A stretch of 24,979 nucleotides of DNA from CAZBWE01 sp964440735. Lineage in GTDB: Bacteria > Planctomycetota > Phycisphaerae > Sedimentisphaerales > Anaerobacaceae. Position numbers and translations under genes: made by a program. The stretch lies in NCBI GenBank assembly GCA_964440735.1, contig CAYTTK010000024.1, positions 1-24,979 of the forward strand. Reading direction: 5' to 3'. Below are positions 16,257-24,897 of the stretch, one piece after another (positions within the stretch are counted from its first letter, which is position 1; the number at the start of each line of letters is the position of its first letter). The notes beneath the pieces are model-generated. The model was not told where the DNA came from. It worked only from the letters and a program-made list of their open reading frames with translations, and did no database searches.

Positions 16257-17207
16257 ATGAATGGTTTTTTCAAGGAACGTAGGATTGTAGTTACTGGTGG
16301 AGCCGGTTTTCTCGGTGGTTTCGTTATTGAAGGGCTGCAAAAACGAGGATGTAAGAATATCCTCGTGCCAAAGATTGAAGACTATGACCTGATTAAAATA
16401 GACGATATCATACGGATGTATAAAAAAATGAAGCCGGATATTGTTATTCACTTAGCAGCGATTGTCGGGGGCATCGGCGCCAATAGAGAGCATCCGGGCG
16501 AGTTTTTCTATAAGAACTTAATGATGGGCGTTCAGCTCATAGAGCAGGGCAGGTTACGAAACATCGAAAAGTTTGTAGCAATCGGAACGGTTTGTGCATA
16601 TCCAAAATTCACGCCGGTGCCTTTTAAGGAAAAAGACCTCTGGAACGGATATCCGGAGGAGACCAATGCGCCATACGGGCTGGCAAAAAAAATGCTGCTG
16701 GTCCAATCACAGGCATACCGAGCGCAGTATGGTTTTAATTCGATATTTCTGCTGCCGGTAAACCTTTATGGGCCTGGTGACAATTTTAACACTGCCAGCA
16801 GTCACGTGATACCAGCGCTTATCAAGAAATGCGTTGATGCAGTTGATAGCGGAGCCGACCATATTGTCTGCTGGGGGACAGGTAATGTGTCACGAGAATT
16901 TATTTATGCCGCTGATGCTGCTGAGGGAATACTGTTAGCGACGGAGCGCTATAATGGCTGCGAGCCGGTCAATATCGGAGCGGGATTTGAGATAACTATA
17001 AAAGAGCTGGTTGAGAAGATTGCGAAACTGACCGGTTTTAAGGGCCAGATTCGCTGGGACAGCTCCAAGCCGGATGGACAACCGAGACGATGCCTGGATA
17101 CATCACAGGCCAAAAAGCTATTTGGTTTTAAAGCCAAAACGTCGTTTGATGCAGGCCTGAAGGCCACTATCCAATGGTATCAGGAAAGCAAAAATAAGCT
17201 CAGATAG
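16257..17207 (+). CDS. fcl: GDP-L-fucose synthase
   Basis: A 316-residue SDR epimerase/reductase that converts the Gmd product into GDP-L-fucose using NADPH. Seen are VVTGGAGFLGGFVIEGL at the N-terminus, the family block VGGIGANREHPGEFFYKN, the IGTVCAYP active-site segment with its Cys, YGLAKKM (catalytic Tyr and Lys), NLYGPGDNFN with the following SSHVIPALI, and WGTGNVSREFIYAADAAEGI. The ATG overlaps no other gene but is two bases after the gmd stop; no separate strong ribosome site is seen, so translation may be coupled. About 575 bases without an intact gene follow. Confidence 0.96.
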   Translation: MNGFFKERRIVVTGGAGFLGGFVIEGLQKRGCKNILVPKIEDYDLIKIDDIIRMYKKMKPDIVIHLAAIVGGIGANREHPGEFFYKNLMMGVQLIEQGRLRNIEKFVAIGTVCAYPKFTPVPFKEKDLWNGYPEETNAPYGLAKKMLLVQSQAYRAQYGFNSIFLLPVNLYGPGDNFNTASSHVIPALIKKCVDAVDSGADHIVCWGTGNVSREFIYAADAAEGILLATERYNGCEPVNIGAGFEITIKELVEKIAKLTGFKGQIRWDSSKPDGQPRRCLDTSQAKKLFGFKAKTSFDAGLKATIQWYQESKNKLR

Positions 17208-17782
17208 AGGCAAAAAACAGATCAATCAAAGTTTGGGCGTAAGCCAATCTGCCCTACGAATTTACCGCAATCATAATTCACTAAGTCCAAATAATTTGCC
17301 GATAAATACATAAATAAAACTGTGATTTGTGCTTATGACACGGATAGTAGCACGAAAATTTGGGTCCTATTATATCTGCGTTATTGGGGTCTGGGCAACA
17401 TTTTGCACCCGTGGGGGGACGGGGTCCCAGTAGAGACAGTGATACATCTACAAATTTTATTTCACTGATAATTAACTATTCAGGTCAAGTCTATGAGCAC
17501 TCCAGTGATAATGAGCTTTTAGAATGTTTATAGGTCCTCTGTGCACAGACCATAATCCCGAACTTACCAATGAAATGCAAGATTATGTGGCGGAGACGAT
17601 TCTGGAGTTTTTGGGTGAGATATTTAATGGTATCGTATTTTGCAGCGTTTGCGGAAACGAGATGATTTGATTGAGGAGCGGTGGTTTCCGCAAGCTTTTG
17701 TTCATACTATGCGGCGTCGCGACAGAAATATAAGCAAACTGTCTTGGAAGGCTATATTAGCTGCTAGCAAGGACGAATTGAG
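17208..17782. other. Intergenic region with possible gene remnant
   Basis: About 575 bases. It contains a GGGGACGGGGTCCC motif at 17415-17428 and a possible frameshifted coding remnant (17524-17798). The 3' end carries AAGGA, the ribosome site for the next gene. I see no clear promoter. Confidence 0.45.
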
Positions 17783-17798
17783 TTGGTTACTTTATTAA
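17524..17798 (+). pseudogene. Possible frameshifted remnant of an unidentified small protein
   Basis: An ATG frame (17524-17670, 48 residues, MFIGPLCTDHNPELTNEM... ending CSVCGNEMI) overlaps a second open frame (17628-17798) reading WYRILQRLRKRDDLIEERW, then FPQAFVHTMRRRDRNISKLS. A single frameshift near 17628-17670 would join them into about 90 residues that look amphipathic and protein-like. I do not recognise the family, and no good ribosome site precedes the ATG. The second frame runs into the start of the next gene. Chance open frames are possible. Confidence 0.25.
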
Positions 17799-20194
17799 AA
17801 CGATATATAATTTTCATTTTCTTTGTGTGCAGATTTTGTTGCTGTCGTGCCTACGGGGAAAATCTGGCGTTGGGGAGGAGCTATAGTTTTTTACCAAGGC
17901 CTAATTATACTTTGTGCACAGATGGCTTGGATAGTGTTCAACTTACAGATGGAAGGGTGTACGGTAGCTGGTGGGGAAACAAAAGCACGGTGGGTTGGCA
18001 GATGCCAGAGCCAGCGGTGGAGATTGTGATAGACTTTGAGCAATGGGTGCTTATTGACCAGGTGAAAGTTTATAGTGTTGGTGGGGGCCTTTCTGACGTT
18101 GAATTTCCGGAGTTTATCGCCGTTCTTGTAAGTAATGACGGCAAGACATACGGATTTGCCGGACTAATCAGCAGTGAAGACCTGGCTAATCTTCGCAGCG
18201 TCGGACACAACAGAGTACCACATACATTTATAATCGGAAATTTGAACACGCAGGGTCGATTTGTCAAAATTGTGGTTCGCCCGAACCGAAGGTATTTTTT
18301 CCTGGATGAGATAGAAATTATTGGAAACAAAAGCAAGTTAGGCGGGCAAACTGGTCGGCGTGAAGATTTGCCTCAGTTTACCGACTCAAGCAAGGTATTA
18401 AGGGCTATTGAAGATTATCAACAATTAAGGGTAAACATTGTCGAAACAATTAAAGCATTACAAGATGGTGGCAACAGATTTCCTGTGGATTTTGTTAAGA
18501 AGGTTTTGCCTGAACTTGAATCTATAGCTAAAGAAGGCAAACTGCCTACGGACAAAATATATTCTCAAAATGAACTATCTGTCCTCCGCATGAGATTGGG
18601 AATGCTCCGAGCCCAAATCTATAGAAAAGTATATAACAGTGAACTTGCCTGCTTTGCCACTAATCCGATGGAGGCTGTATTTGAGAAGGACATGTGCTTT
18701 CAGGAGAACCTTAAAGAGATAAATGTTCAGTTGTGGCAGAATGAATATGAGTCGGCGGCGTTTAACATTGTAAATTGCTCGGATGAGCCGATGAGGGTGA
18801 GTGTGTCGATTTCGCCATTAGCGGGTGGGGGCGGGGAGCAGGTAGATAGTGACAAGACGGTTACGGTCAGGAGGACGATATATGTTCAGGGGGCTACGGT
18901 TGGTTCAATAGCGGATGCGCTTGTTTTGCAGAAAGACCGCCCGTTTGTTTTACAGCCCGGTGAACTGACGCAAATATGGCTGACGGTATTTAATCCGATG
19001 TTGACGGCTGGGGTCTATAAAGGACAGATCGGTATTTCAGCAAGGACCGTAACGGGGAAAGATTTGCCAATAGAAACTATTGCAGTTAGCGTGGATGTTC
19101 AGAAGAATAAATTTCCTGAGAGTATCGCTCTTAATACATGGAATTGGGCATATTACAGAGTTGGTTCTGTATCTGAGACAGTCGAGGACCTGCGAAGTCA
19201 TTACATTAATATTTGCACCCCACACAGTGCCGACATACCCTTTCCAGGACATACATCCGATTCTACTGGCATTATCAGGAAATCCGATTTGGAAAAATTT
19301 GATAAAATTCTCCGCGAACATAACTATGCCAGGATGTACCAGTTTTTTCTCCACTTCACGAGCGATGAAAAAGATTATGGTCGATTTGGCCAATGGATGA
19401 CCCCACACTGGAAAGCCTCCTTTTCATCGTGGTTGAAGGAATTTGTAAAGCATCTGAATGATATCGGTGCTGACTATGATGAGTGGGCACTGCACCCCTT
19501 TGATGAGACTTTATGCGATGAGTATTTTGAACTGGCTAAACTTGTCAAAAGCATTGACCCGAAAATCAGATTGTATGCTAATTCTTTCGGTGAGGGTCCA
19601 AAACAGTTTATGCGATTTAAGGAGCTTATTGATATATGGTGTCCTGAGGACAAACAGTGTGAGCAACACCTCCAGTGGCTAGAGTTAATCAAAAGCTTCG
19701 GGCAAGAGGTCTGGACTTATGAATGTTTGGGTCCCGCTAAGGCTCATAACCCTTATTCGTATTACCGCCTTATGCCCTGGCGTGCCTTCAAGCGGGGCCA
19801 AACCGGGGCTGGTTTTTGGGTCTATCACGATGGGCTAAATCATCAAGGTGGTGCTATATCCTGGGATGATACTCTAAGGCCGTATTACCGAAATTATGGC
19901 GTTATTTATGGTGCAGGTACCAGCCCTGTGGACACGCATGGGGAGCAGATTATTCCATCAAGGCGCTGGGAGGCATGGCGTGAAGGAGTCGAGGATTACG
20001 AATATTTATGGCAACTTCAAAAAGCGATTGACAAACTCAAGGGCAAGGAGCCTCAGAAAGCAGACCAGGCACAAAAGATTCTTAATAATGAATTAGAACG
20101 AGTCCTAAAAAATCCCACAAATTGTGAAGTTATATATCAGGCAAGACGAAATATTACTTATGGACTTTCGCAATTGCTTATCGGAGAAAACTGA
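17783..20194 (+). CDS. Exported discoidin-like/DUF4091 protein (glycoside hydrolase-like)
   Basis: An 803-residue secreted protein. A basic, very hydrophobic N-terminus (VTLLKRYIIFIFFVC...CCRAYG) is a signal peptide, with cysteines at its end that could allow lipidation although no clean lipobox is seen. Residues about 26-165 look like an F5/8-type C (discoidin) carbohydrate-binding domain: NLALGRSYSF, LTDGRVYGSWWG, VIDFEQWVLIDQVKVYS and FLDEIEIIG. A beta-sandwich segment follows a helical linker, and the C-terminal part is a DUF4091-type barrel, with WTYECLG at 644-650, FWVYHD, and RRWEAWREGVEDYEYLW near 727-743. Proteins of this type are thought to act on glycans, but the reaction is not established. 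Start is TTG 17783 with AAGGA nine bases upstream; there is no nearby ATG. Its place between sugar-nucleotide and polymerase genes suggests a role in handling the locus polysaccharide. Confidence 0.82.
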   Translation: MVTLLKRYIIFIFFVCRFCCCRAYGENLALGRSYSFLPRPNYTLCTDGLDSVQLTDGRVYGSWWGNKSTVGWQMPEPAVEIVIDFEQWVLIDQVKVYSVGGGLSDVEFPEFIAVLVSNDGKTYGFAGLISSEDLANLRSVGHNRVPHTFIIGNLNTQGRFVKIVVRPNRRYFFLDEIEIIGNKSKLGGQTGRREDLPQFTDSSKVLRAIEDYQQLRVNIVETIKALQDGGNRFPVDFVKKVLPELESIAKEGKLPTDKIYSQNELSVLRMRLGMLRAQIYRKVYNSELACFATNPMEAVFEKDMCFQENLKEINVQLWQNEYESAAFNIVNCSDEPMRVSVSISPLAGGGGEQVDSDKTVTVRRTIYVQGATVGSIADALVLQKDRPFVLQPGELTQIWLTVFNPMLTAGVYKGQIGISARTVTGKDLPIETIAVSVDVQKNKFPESIALNTWNWAYYRVGSVSETVEDLRSHYINICTPHSADIPFPGHTSDSTGIIRKSDLEKFDKILREHNYARMYQFFLHFTSDEKDYGRFGQWMTPHWKASFSSWLKEFVKHLNDIGADYDEWALHPFDETLCDEYFELAKLVKSIDPKIRLYANSFGEGPKQFMRFKELIDIWCPEDKQCEQHLQWLELIKSFGQEVWTYECLGPAKAHNPYSYYRLMPWRAFKRGQTGAGFWVYHDGLNHQGGAISWDDTLRPYYRNYGVIYGAGTSPVDTHGEQIIPSRRWEAWREGVEDYEYLWQLQKAIDKLKGKEPQKADQAQKILNNELERVLKNPTNCEVIYQARRNITYGLSQLLIGEN

Positions 20195-20270
20195 TTTTTG
20201 TTCAAATACCAAGACCTCAATAGAAGAACAAATTCATTTTTCTATACCGTATGAATGAAGGAGAGCTAAA

Positions 20271-21707
20271 ATGGAAGATATACTGGTAACTGTTGATCTG
20301 GATAGTGAAGAATTACACGAAGTGGCAGACCAAGAGCGTGTGGCAGGAGCATGGCTTAGAGTCTTCGTGGGGATGGCGGTCATTCTGTTTGCGATTGTAG
20401 CTTTCAGTATAGATATCAGTATAGGCTATTACCCACTTAAGTTGTTTATTCTGGGCAGTGTATGCCTGCTTTTGCTTTCTCCGCAAAGCTATCCATATCT
20501 TTTGGGTTTGGCTGTGTTTATGTACTTCGAGTTAAAGACCTTTCAAGCAGCCAATCCTGCAACTTCTTATATGATACAAGCTGCTTATGTAATCTGTATA
20601 CTTATGGCTCTTGGAACTTTTCTTCATAAATCTCTGACCGGCAGGCAGCAGCCTTATAAGCGTTTTGATTTGGCTTCAGCCTGCCTCTTGGGATGGATTA
20701 TCATTTCTATATTTGGCTTTTTTACGGCAGATAATCCGTTTTTGTATGCCCGCCGATTCCTGGAAATACTTGGTTTTGCTTGTGCTTTTTACGTGGGCCG
20801 TTCGTATCTAAGGACGCTACCAGCTTTGAAGCTGTTGCTTTTCGGCCTGAGTCTCGGGCTTATCGCCTTTATAATGCCCTGGACAATAGGATTGGTATTT
20901 CGGCGAGGTTTAGGTATTTTGGGATCTTTGCATCGACTTAGACTTGAGGTGGGAATCAGTTCCCCTGCAACAGAATCCGGAATTGTGATTATGGCTTTCG
21001 CTTTTGCCTATTCTTTGTCTGCTAGTGGTGCTTCCCCTAAGACTAAGCTTGTATCACGTTGGCTGGTGGCGTTGCCTGCAGTGATTGCGATACTACTATA
21101 TCTGAGTAGAGCTGCTATCATTCTAATACCTGTGACTATTGCCTTAACGTTATTCTTTTCAGGTCGCAGATTAGCTGTTTTGTGGACGCTAATAATAAGT
21201 GTAATTGCCGGTGCGCTGATATGGTTCTATTTGGCGGATTTGAGCGTGAGTATTCAAGAACGTATGGCTACAATGCGGGCAGCACTGGATACGAGGCAAG
21301 CCATCTGGGCTTTAGGTATTAAGGAAGGAATAACGCATCCTTTGCTTGGACTAGGTGCAGGCCAGTTCCCCAGAGAGCAGTGGTATCACGCACATAACGA
21401 CGAGATAAACGTTTTTGCCGAACATGGCATATTCGCATTACTATTTTATATCTTGTTCTGGATATATCTTGTATATGCAACATTAAAGTTGTTGCTCTCT
21501 AAAAATATCTTTTTGAAAAATTTCGCAGGCTGCTTTGTGGTTGTTATGGCCGGTTATTTCATTTTTTCTCAGGTGGAACCAATGTATTTTAATCGTGGAG
21601 GCCTTTTATTTGCCTTTTTGGCCGGCATGATGACAAAGTTATATCACCAATTCATGGCCGGGCCTATATACGAAGGAGAACTCACACCTGAATTCGAGGG
21701 AAGCTGA
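20271..21707 (+). CDS. O-antigen ligase/polymerase family membrane protein (Wzy/WaaL-like)
   Basis: A 478-residue inner-membrane protein with about eleven or twelve hydrophobic helices after a 35-residue acidic cytoplasmic N-terminus. A large periplasmic loop carries the family pattern GAGQFPREQWYHAHNDEINV with H373, H375 and N376, followed by a helix (FAEHGIFALLFYILFW), as in the Wzy_C/O-antigen ligase domain. Such proteins polymerise repeat units or ligate glycan to lipid A or protein on the periplasmic face. Ligase versus polymerase cannot be separated by sequence inspection. The ATG has GAAGGAG upstream. It lies 76 bases after the DUF4091 protein and 77 before the flippase. Confidence 0.86.
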   Translation: MEDILVTVDLDSEELHEVADQERVAGAWLRVFVGMAVILFAIVAFSIDISIGYYPLKLFILGSVCLLLLSPQSYPYLLGLAVFMYFELKTFQAANPATSYMIQAAYVICILMALGTFLHKSLTGRQQPYKRFDLASACLLGWIIISIFGFFTADNPFLYARRFLEILGFACAFYVGRSYLRTLPALKLLLFGLSLGLIAFIMPWTIGLVFRRGLGILGSLHRLRLEVGISSPATESGIVIMAFAFAYSLSASGASPKTKLVSRWLVALPAVIAILLYLSRAAIILIPVTIALTLFFSGRRLAVLWTLIISVIAGALIWFYLADLSVSIQERMATMRAALDTRQAIWALGIKEGITHPLLGLGAGQFPREQWYHAHNDEINVFAEHGIFALLFYILFWIYLVYATLKLLLSKNIFLKNFAGCFVVVMAGYFIFSQVEPMYFNRGGLLFAFLAGMMTKLYHQFMAGPIYEGELTPEFEGS

Positions 21708-21784
21708 ACAATTCTCTAACCACGACGTGAGAAGCAAGAAGCTTTATCTGCAGCCGTTTCAACTCTTAACGGACGGTGTCCGGA

Positions 21785-23242
21785 ATGTCAAACAATACTA
21801 ACGAAACTTACAGCGAGAGCCAGTACCTAAGAGGGATGGTATGGACATCCGGTGGCAATATTATTGCTATGCTGGGCAGTATGTTGACGGTTGTCGTCGC
21901 ATCCCGTCTATTAAGTCAAGAGGAACTTGGTGCTTACTTTCTCATCCTAATGTTGGGCAACTTTGTAAATGTTCTTGGTGGCTTTGGTTTGCAGATAACC
22001 GGTATTAAGTTCATCTCATCTGTGCCACTTAAAGAAAGGTCACATGTTGGTAATGTTCTATTAAGTATTCGTTTTGTCCAAATAACACTCGTGTGCATTG
22101 CAATGGCTTGTATCATACCAATTCTCACGCGGGTCTGGGACAGTGAAGTATTTGCATCCACAGTTTGGTTTATCATCCCATTTATTGCGTTGCAAATGTT
22201 ACAAACGGCAATGTATATGATTTTCGTGGGCTATCATAAGTTTGCTGTTTTCTCTGCCATAAGTGCAAGCAATGGTGTTGCTAATGCCATCTTGGGTGTA
22301 ACATTGCTTTTTTTAGGCTTTGGCATAAAGGGGCTGGTTTGGGGTCTGATTGGTTCATCGTTTCTTTGCTGTGTTATAGCTTGGCGAATGCTGCCTTTTA
22401 AATTGAGTTTAACCTACGGTAGCAGCAAAATGTGGGAAGTACTTAAATTTGGGGGTTGGATGTATGGGTCCGCTGTTTTTTCGATGGCTACTGTCAGGGC
22501 TGCAGCAGCTATTTTGGCCACCTACGCTGGCCCAGCATTGGTGGCCATTTATGGAAATGCAGAGCGAATACCCGCTCTACTTTTACGTTTGTTTGAGGCA
22601 ATCAAGCCGGTAGTGCTCAGCTATGTTTCTTCTCAGCAAACAGATGTTAAACGGGCAACTGTAATTTCGGTCCGGATTCTGTTGGGGGTGCTTTCAGCCT
22701 GTTCTGCGGTTATCATGGTATTTTCCAAACAAATTGTTCTGGTTTTATTTTCAGAAAAATATCTGCAAAGCGTGCCCATCTTGCGTATGCTTTCTTTCTG
22801 GATTTCCATCAGCATTATTTGTTACTTCTTTACCCTGTCTTTAGTGGGGATGAATCGTGCTAAGCCGGTATTTTTCGCAGGGATGATGCAGTTCTTGGTA
22901 ATGGTTATATGTAATTTACTGCTGGTTCCCCGATATGGGGCAATGGGGGCGGCCGTTTCTCTTACTATAGTTGCGGCACTGTACGATTTGATGGCTATTT
23001 TTATAATTGCTGGCAGAGAAATCAAAATGGTGCTGAGTCTGGTCACGGCCATGTGCCGTTCAGCGATTCCTCTGTTTGGACTTCTCTTGGTGTTGCAGCT
23101 GATGGACCCGCCGTTGTTCATTGCAGTAGTTTTACTGGCATTGTTTGGGGTAGTTTTACTCTTACTAAAGGCGATAACCCCAAGGGATGTAAAGATATTA
23201 TGGACCCGAACTTTTTGCGAAAAAATGGTTCATACCCGGTGA
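21785..23242 (+). CDS. Polysaccharide flippase, MOP superfamily (Wzx-like)
   Basis: A 485-residue protein with about fourteen hydrophobic helices, the topology of MOP-superfamily lipid-linked oligosaccharide flippases. The N-terminal part GMVWTSGGNIIAMLGSMLTV followed by VVASRLLSQEELGAYFLIL is typical of the Polysacc_synt family, with a second half beginning near WEVLKFGGWMYGSA. It would move undecaprenyl-linked repeat units across the inner membrane for the preceding Wzy/WaaL-like protein. The frame also opens at GTG 21776; ATG 21785 is preferred but neither start has a strong site. The end lies 36 bases before a small open frame leading to the methyltransferases. Confidence 0.9.
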   Translation: MSNNTNETYSESQYLRGMVWTSGGNIIAMLGSMLTVVVASRLLSQEELGAYFLILMLGNFVNVLGGFGLQITGIKFISSVPLKERSHVGNVLLSIRFVQITLVCIAMACIIPILTRVWDSEVFASTVWFIIPFIALQMLQTAMYMIFVGYHKFAVFSAISASNGVANAILGVTLLFLGFGIKGLVWGLIGSSFLCCVIAWRMLPFKLSLTYGSSKMWEVLKFGGWMYGSAVFSMATVRAAAAILATYAGPALVAIYGNAERIPALLLRLFEAIKPVVLSYVSSQQTDVKRATVISVRILLGVLSACSAVIMVFSKQIVLVLFSEKYLQSVPILRMLSFWISISIICYFFTLSLVGMNRAKPVFFAGMMQFLVMVICNLLLVPRYGAMGAAVSLTIVAALYDLMAIFIIAGREIKMVLSLVTAMCRSAIPLFGLLLVLQLMDPPLFIAVVLLALFGVVLLLLKAITPRDVKILWTRTFCEKMVHTR

Positions 23243-23277
23243 AATAATAAGAGGAGGTTTATATAGAAGGTGCAACT

Positions 23278-23331
23278 ATGGAAAAGGCCTTATCGGTTGA
23301 CAATATATACTGCAAGGGGATAGTTTTATGA
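23278..23331 (+). CDS. Possible 17-residue leader ORF coupled to methyltransferase
   Basis: ATG 23278 (AGAAGG eight bases upstream) opens a short frame, MEKALSVDNIYCKGIVL, whose TGA overlaps the next ATG as ATGA. A similar overlap precedes the partial methyltransferase at 24894. The product is too short to assign; it may only couple translation, or be chance. Confidence 0.25.
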   Translation: MEKALSVDNIYCKGIVL

Positions 23332-23855
23332 GAATGGCATCTTTTAATGATTGCTTACGGGTGTTAGAGCACTATGGAATCGAGCCCTCTTCCGGGACAG
23401 CGATAGATGTGGGAGGGACAGAAATGGTTTATCTGAATCAACATGGCATTGCAGAGGTAGCTCGTAATCCTATTTTGCAGGTTAAACCAGATATTACATT
23501 TCTGGACCGTGGCTACAATATCGACCGATTAGACACCCGTGCGGATAAAAAAATGGACTTTCTCGATCGTCACGCGGTAGAACATCTGCAAAATAAGTTC
23601 GATCTTACCTTTAGTTTTGATACTCTTGAGCACATCTCGAATCCATATATTTTTTGTGACCATTTAGGTTGAATAACAAAACCAGGCGGGTATATTTATG
23701 TTTCAACGCTTTTCAATTTTGTTTATCATCCCTCCCCTGAAGACCATTTCCGATTTACGCCAACGGGACTGCGTCAGTGTTTTGTGAATCCTGTTAATCG
23801 TTTTAGGAATGACATTACCATCCTTTGGTCCGGCTGGGAACAAGTGACAGGTTAG
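23328..23855 (+). pseudogene. Class I SAM methyltransferase-like gene, broken by TGA and probable frameshift
   Basis: The frame opens at ATG 23328 with AAGGGG upstream and reads MRMASFNDCLRVLEHYGIEP, TAIDVGGTEMVYLN (SAM-binding region) and FSFDTLEHISNPYIFCDHLG. A TGA at 23670-23672 (codon 115) then splits it, and the same frame continues ITKPGGYIYVSTLFNFVYHP and DHFRFTPTGLRQCF to TAG at 23853-23855. This order is that of a Methyltransf_11-type domain, so both parts are one gene. Beyond 23855 another frame (LWPVGIYATK, about 23865-23894) looks like the continuation, suggesting a second lesion by frameshift. With two lesions it is most simply a pseudogene. Related sequence starts again at 24894. 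Substrate unknown; in this locus probably sugar or lipid. Confidence 0.75.
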
Positions 23856-23969
23856 GTGAGGGTATTGTGGCCTGTCGGAATATATGCGACAAAATGCTCG
23901 GGATACTTTTGTAATAGATATAGATAGTGAACAAGGTGGCAGTAACCTGCTTTTAGGAAGGTAACTCTT

Positions 23970-24773
23970 ATGAAAGAAATGAACGATGCCTGGGAGGATT
24001 TAATTAATTCTATCCAAAATGAACAGGCTACATCTTCTCACATAGAGCTAGATAAGGATAAAGAAATTGAATATATGAGGATATCCAGATATCGGTTTCA
24101 GAAAATATGTAGTGCCGTTCCTCGGTCGTCGGAGTCACTTAGAATACTCGACATAGGAACTACTCCTTTCACCTTTTTCATCAAGAAAACTTTTCCTCAG
24201 TACGAGGTCTGGACCATAGACCGGACCAATCTTATGGAAGATCGCTGCCGCGACTGGGGAGTCCAGTTTAAATCCTGTAACCTCGACAAACGGTCAATTC
24301 CCTTTGAAGATGGTTATTTCGACGTTATTATTTTTACTGAAGTTTTAGAACACATTTTTGCACCCCCTACACAAATTCTGCGGGAACTATGGCGAATATT
24401 GAGCGATGAGGGTAAACTTATCATCAGTGTCCCTAATATTGCCAATCTGCGCAAAAGGATTAGATTCCTCTTCGGTAAATCTCCCCTCGCCCACCCGAAC
24501 GACCAGCTGAAAAGCGATTGGGTTCACGGTCATGGCCACATACGGGAATATACGCGGCAAGAGATCATCTCACTCTTAAAATCCTGCGATTTTACTGTCG
24601 ACAAAACCGAATTCATTCAGTCGCTGGTTGAATGGCACTGTCTCTTTCCATCCCGCGATTGTGTAATTAGACCTATAATTAGGGCGCTTCATCGCATTGC
24701 CCTATTTTTGTGTCCTCCGTTTCGCAAAACAATTTACGCTGAGTGCTGCAAAAGGAAGGTGAACCGTGTCTGA
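23970..24773 (+). CDS. Class I SAM-dependent methyltransferase
   Basis: A 267-residue cytoplasmic methyltransferase. Motif I is LRILDIGTTPFTFFIKK, a variant of the usual glycine-rich loop with TTP replacing the second and third glycines. The following acidic strand end is VWTIDRTN, and FDVIIFTEVLEHIFAP is the post-I block of the Methyltransf_11 type. Next is LSDEGKLIISVPNIANLRKR. It therefore differs from its broken upstream neighbour and is not a recent copy of it. AGGAAGG precedes the ATG. The final codons overlap a short frame starting at GTG 24766. Probably modifies a sugar or lipid of the polysaccharide; substrate not visible. Confidence 0.88.
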   Translation: MKEMNDAWEDLINSIQNEQATSSHIELDKDKEIEYMRISRYRFQKICSAVPRSSESLRILDIGTTPFTFFIKKTFPQYEVWTIDRTNLMEDRCRDWGVQFKSCNLDKRSIPFEDGYFDVIIFTEVLEHIFAPPTQILRELWRILSDEGKLIISVPNIANLRKRIRFLFGKSPLAHPNDQLKSDWVHGHGHIREYTRQEIISLLKSCDFTVDKTEFIQSLVEWHCLFPSRDCVIRPIIRALHRIALFLCPPFRKTIYAECCKRKVNRV

Positions 24774-24897
24774 GCATTTATATAAAGGGCAACAAAGAGA
24801 AATGAGGCTATTGTTTATTACTTGTCCAAAAGTTGAACTTCGCAAAAATGTATTGGAAGTACAAATAGAGAAAACAGCAGAAGGGAGCATTTTATGA
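24766..24897 (+). CDS. Possible 43-residue ORF overlapping genes on both sides
   Basis: GTG 24766, with AAGGAAGG six to eight bases upstream, overlaps the preceding methyltransferase stop (GTGTCTGA). Its own TGA overlaps the next ATG (ATGA). An internal ATG at 24802 is an alternative start, giving MRLLFITCPKVELRKN.... The opening MRLLFITCP resembles the first strand of many glycosyltransferases, so it may be a remnant rather than a small gene. No domain is recognised. Confidence 0.35.
   Translation: MSEHLYKGQQREMRLLFITCPKVELRKNVLEVQIEKTAEGSIL

Noticed and set aside
3481..20194. Reassignment of TAG to an amino acid across the genome
   Set aside because: Five genes (ABC exporter, prfB, PTPS-like, gmd, fcl) end in TAG where their families normally end, so TAG works as a stop here.
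23670..23672. Selenocysteine at the TGA in the broken methyltransferase
   Set aside because: The family has no Cys or Sec at this place, no SECIS-like hairpin is evident just downstream, and a second lesion follows.
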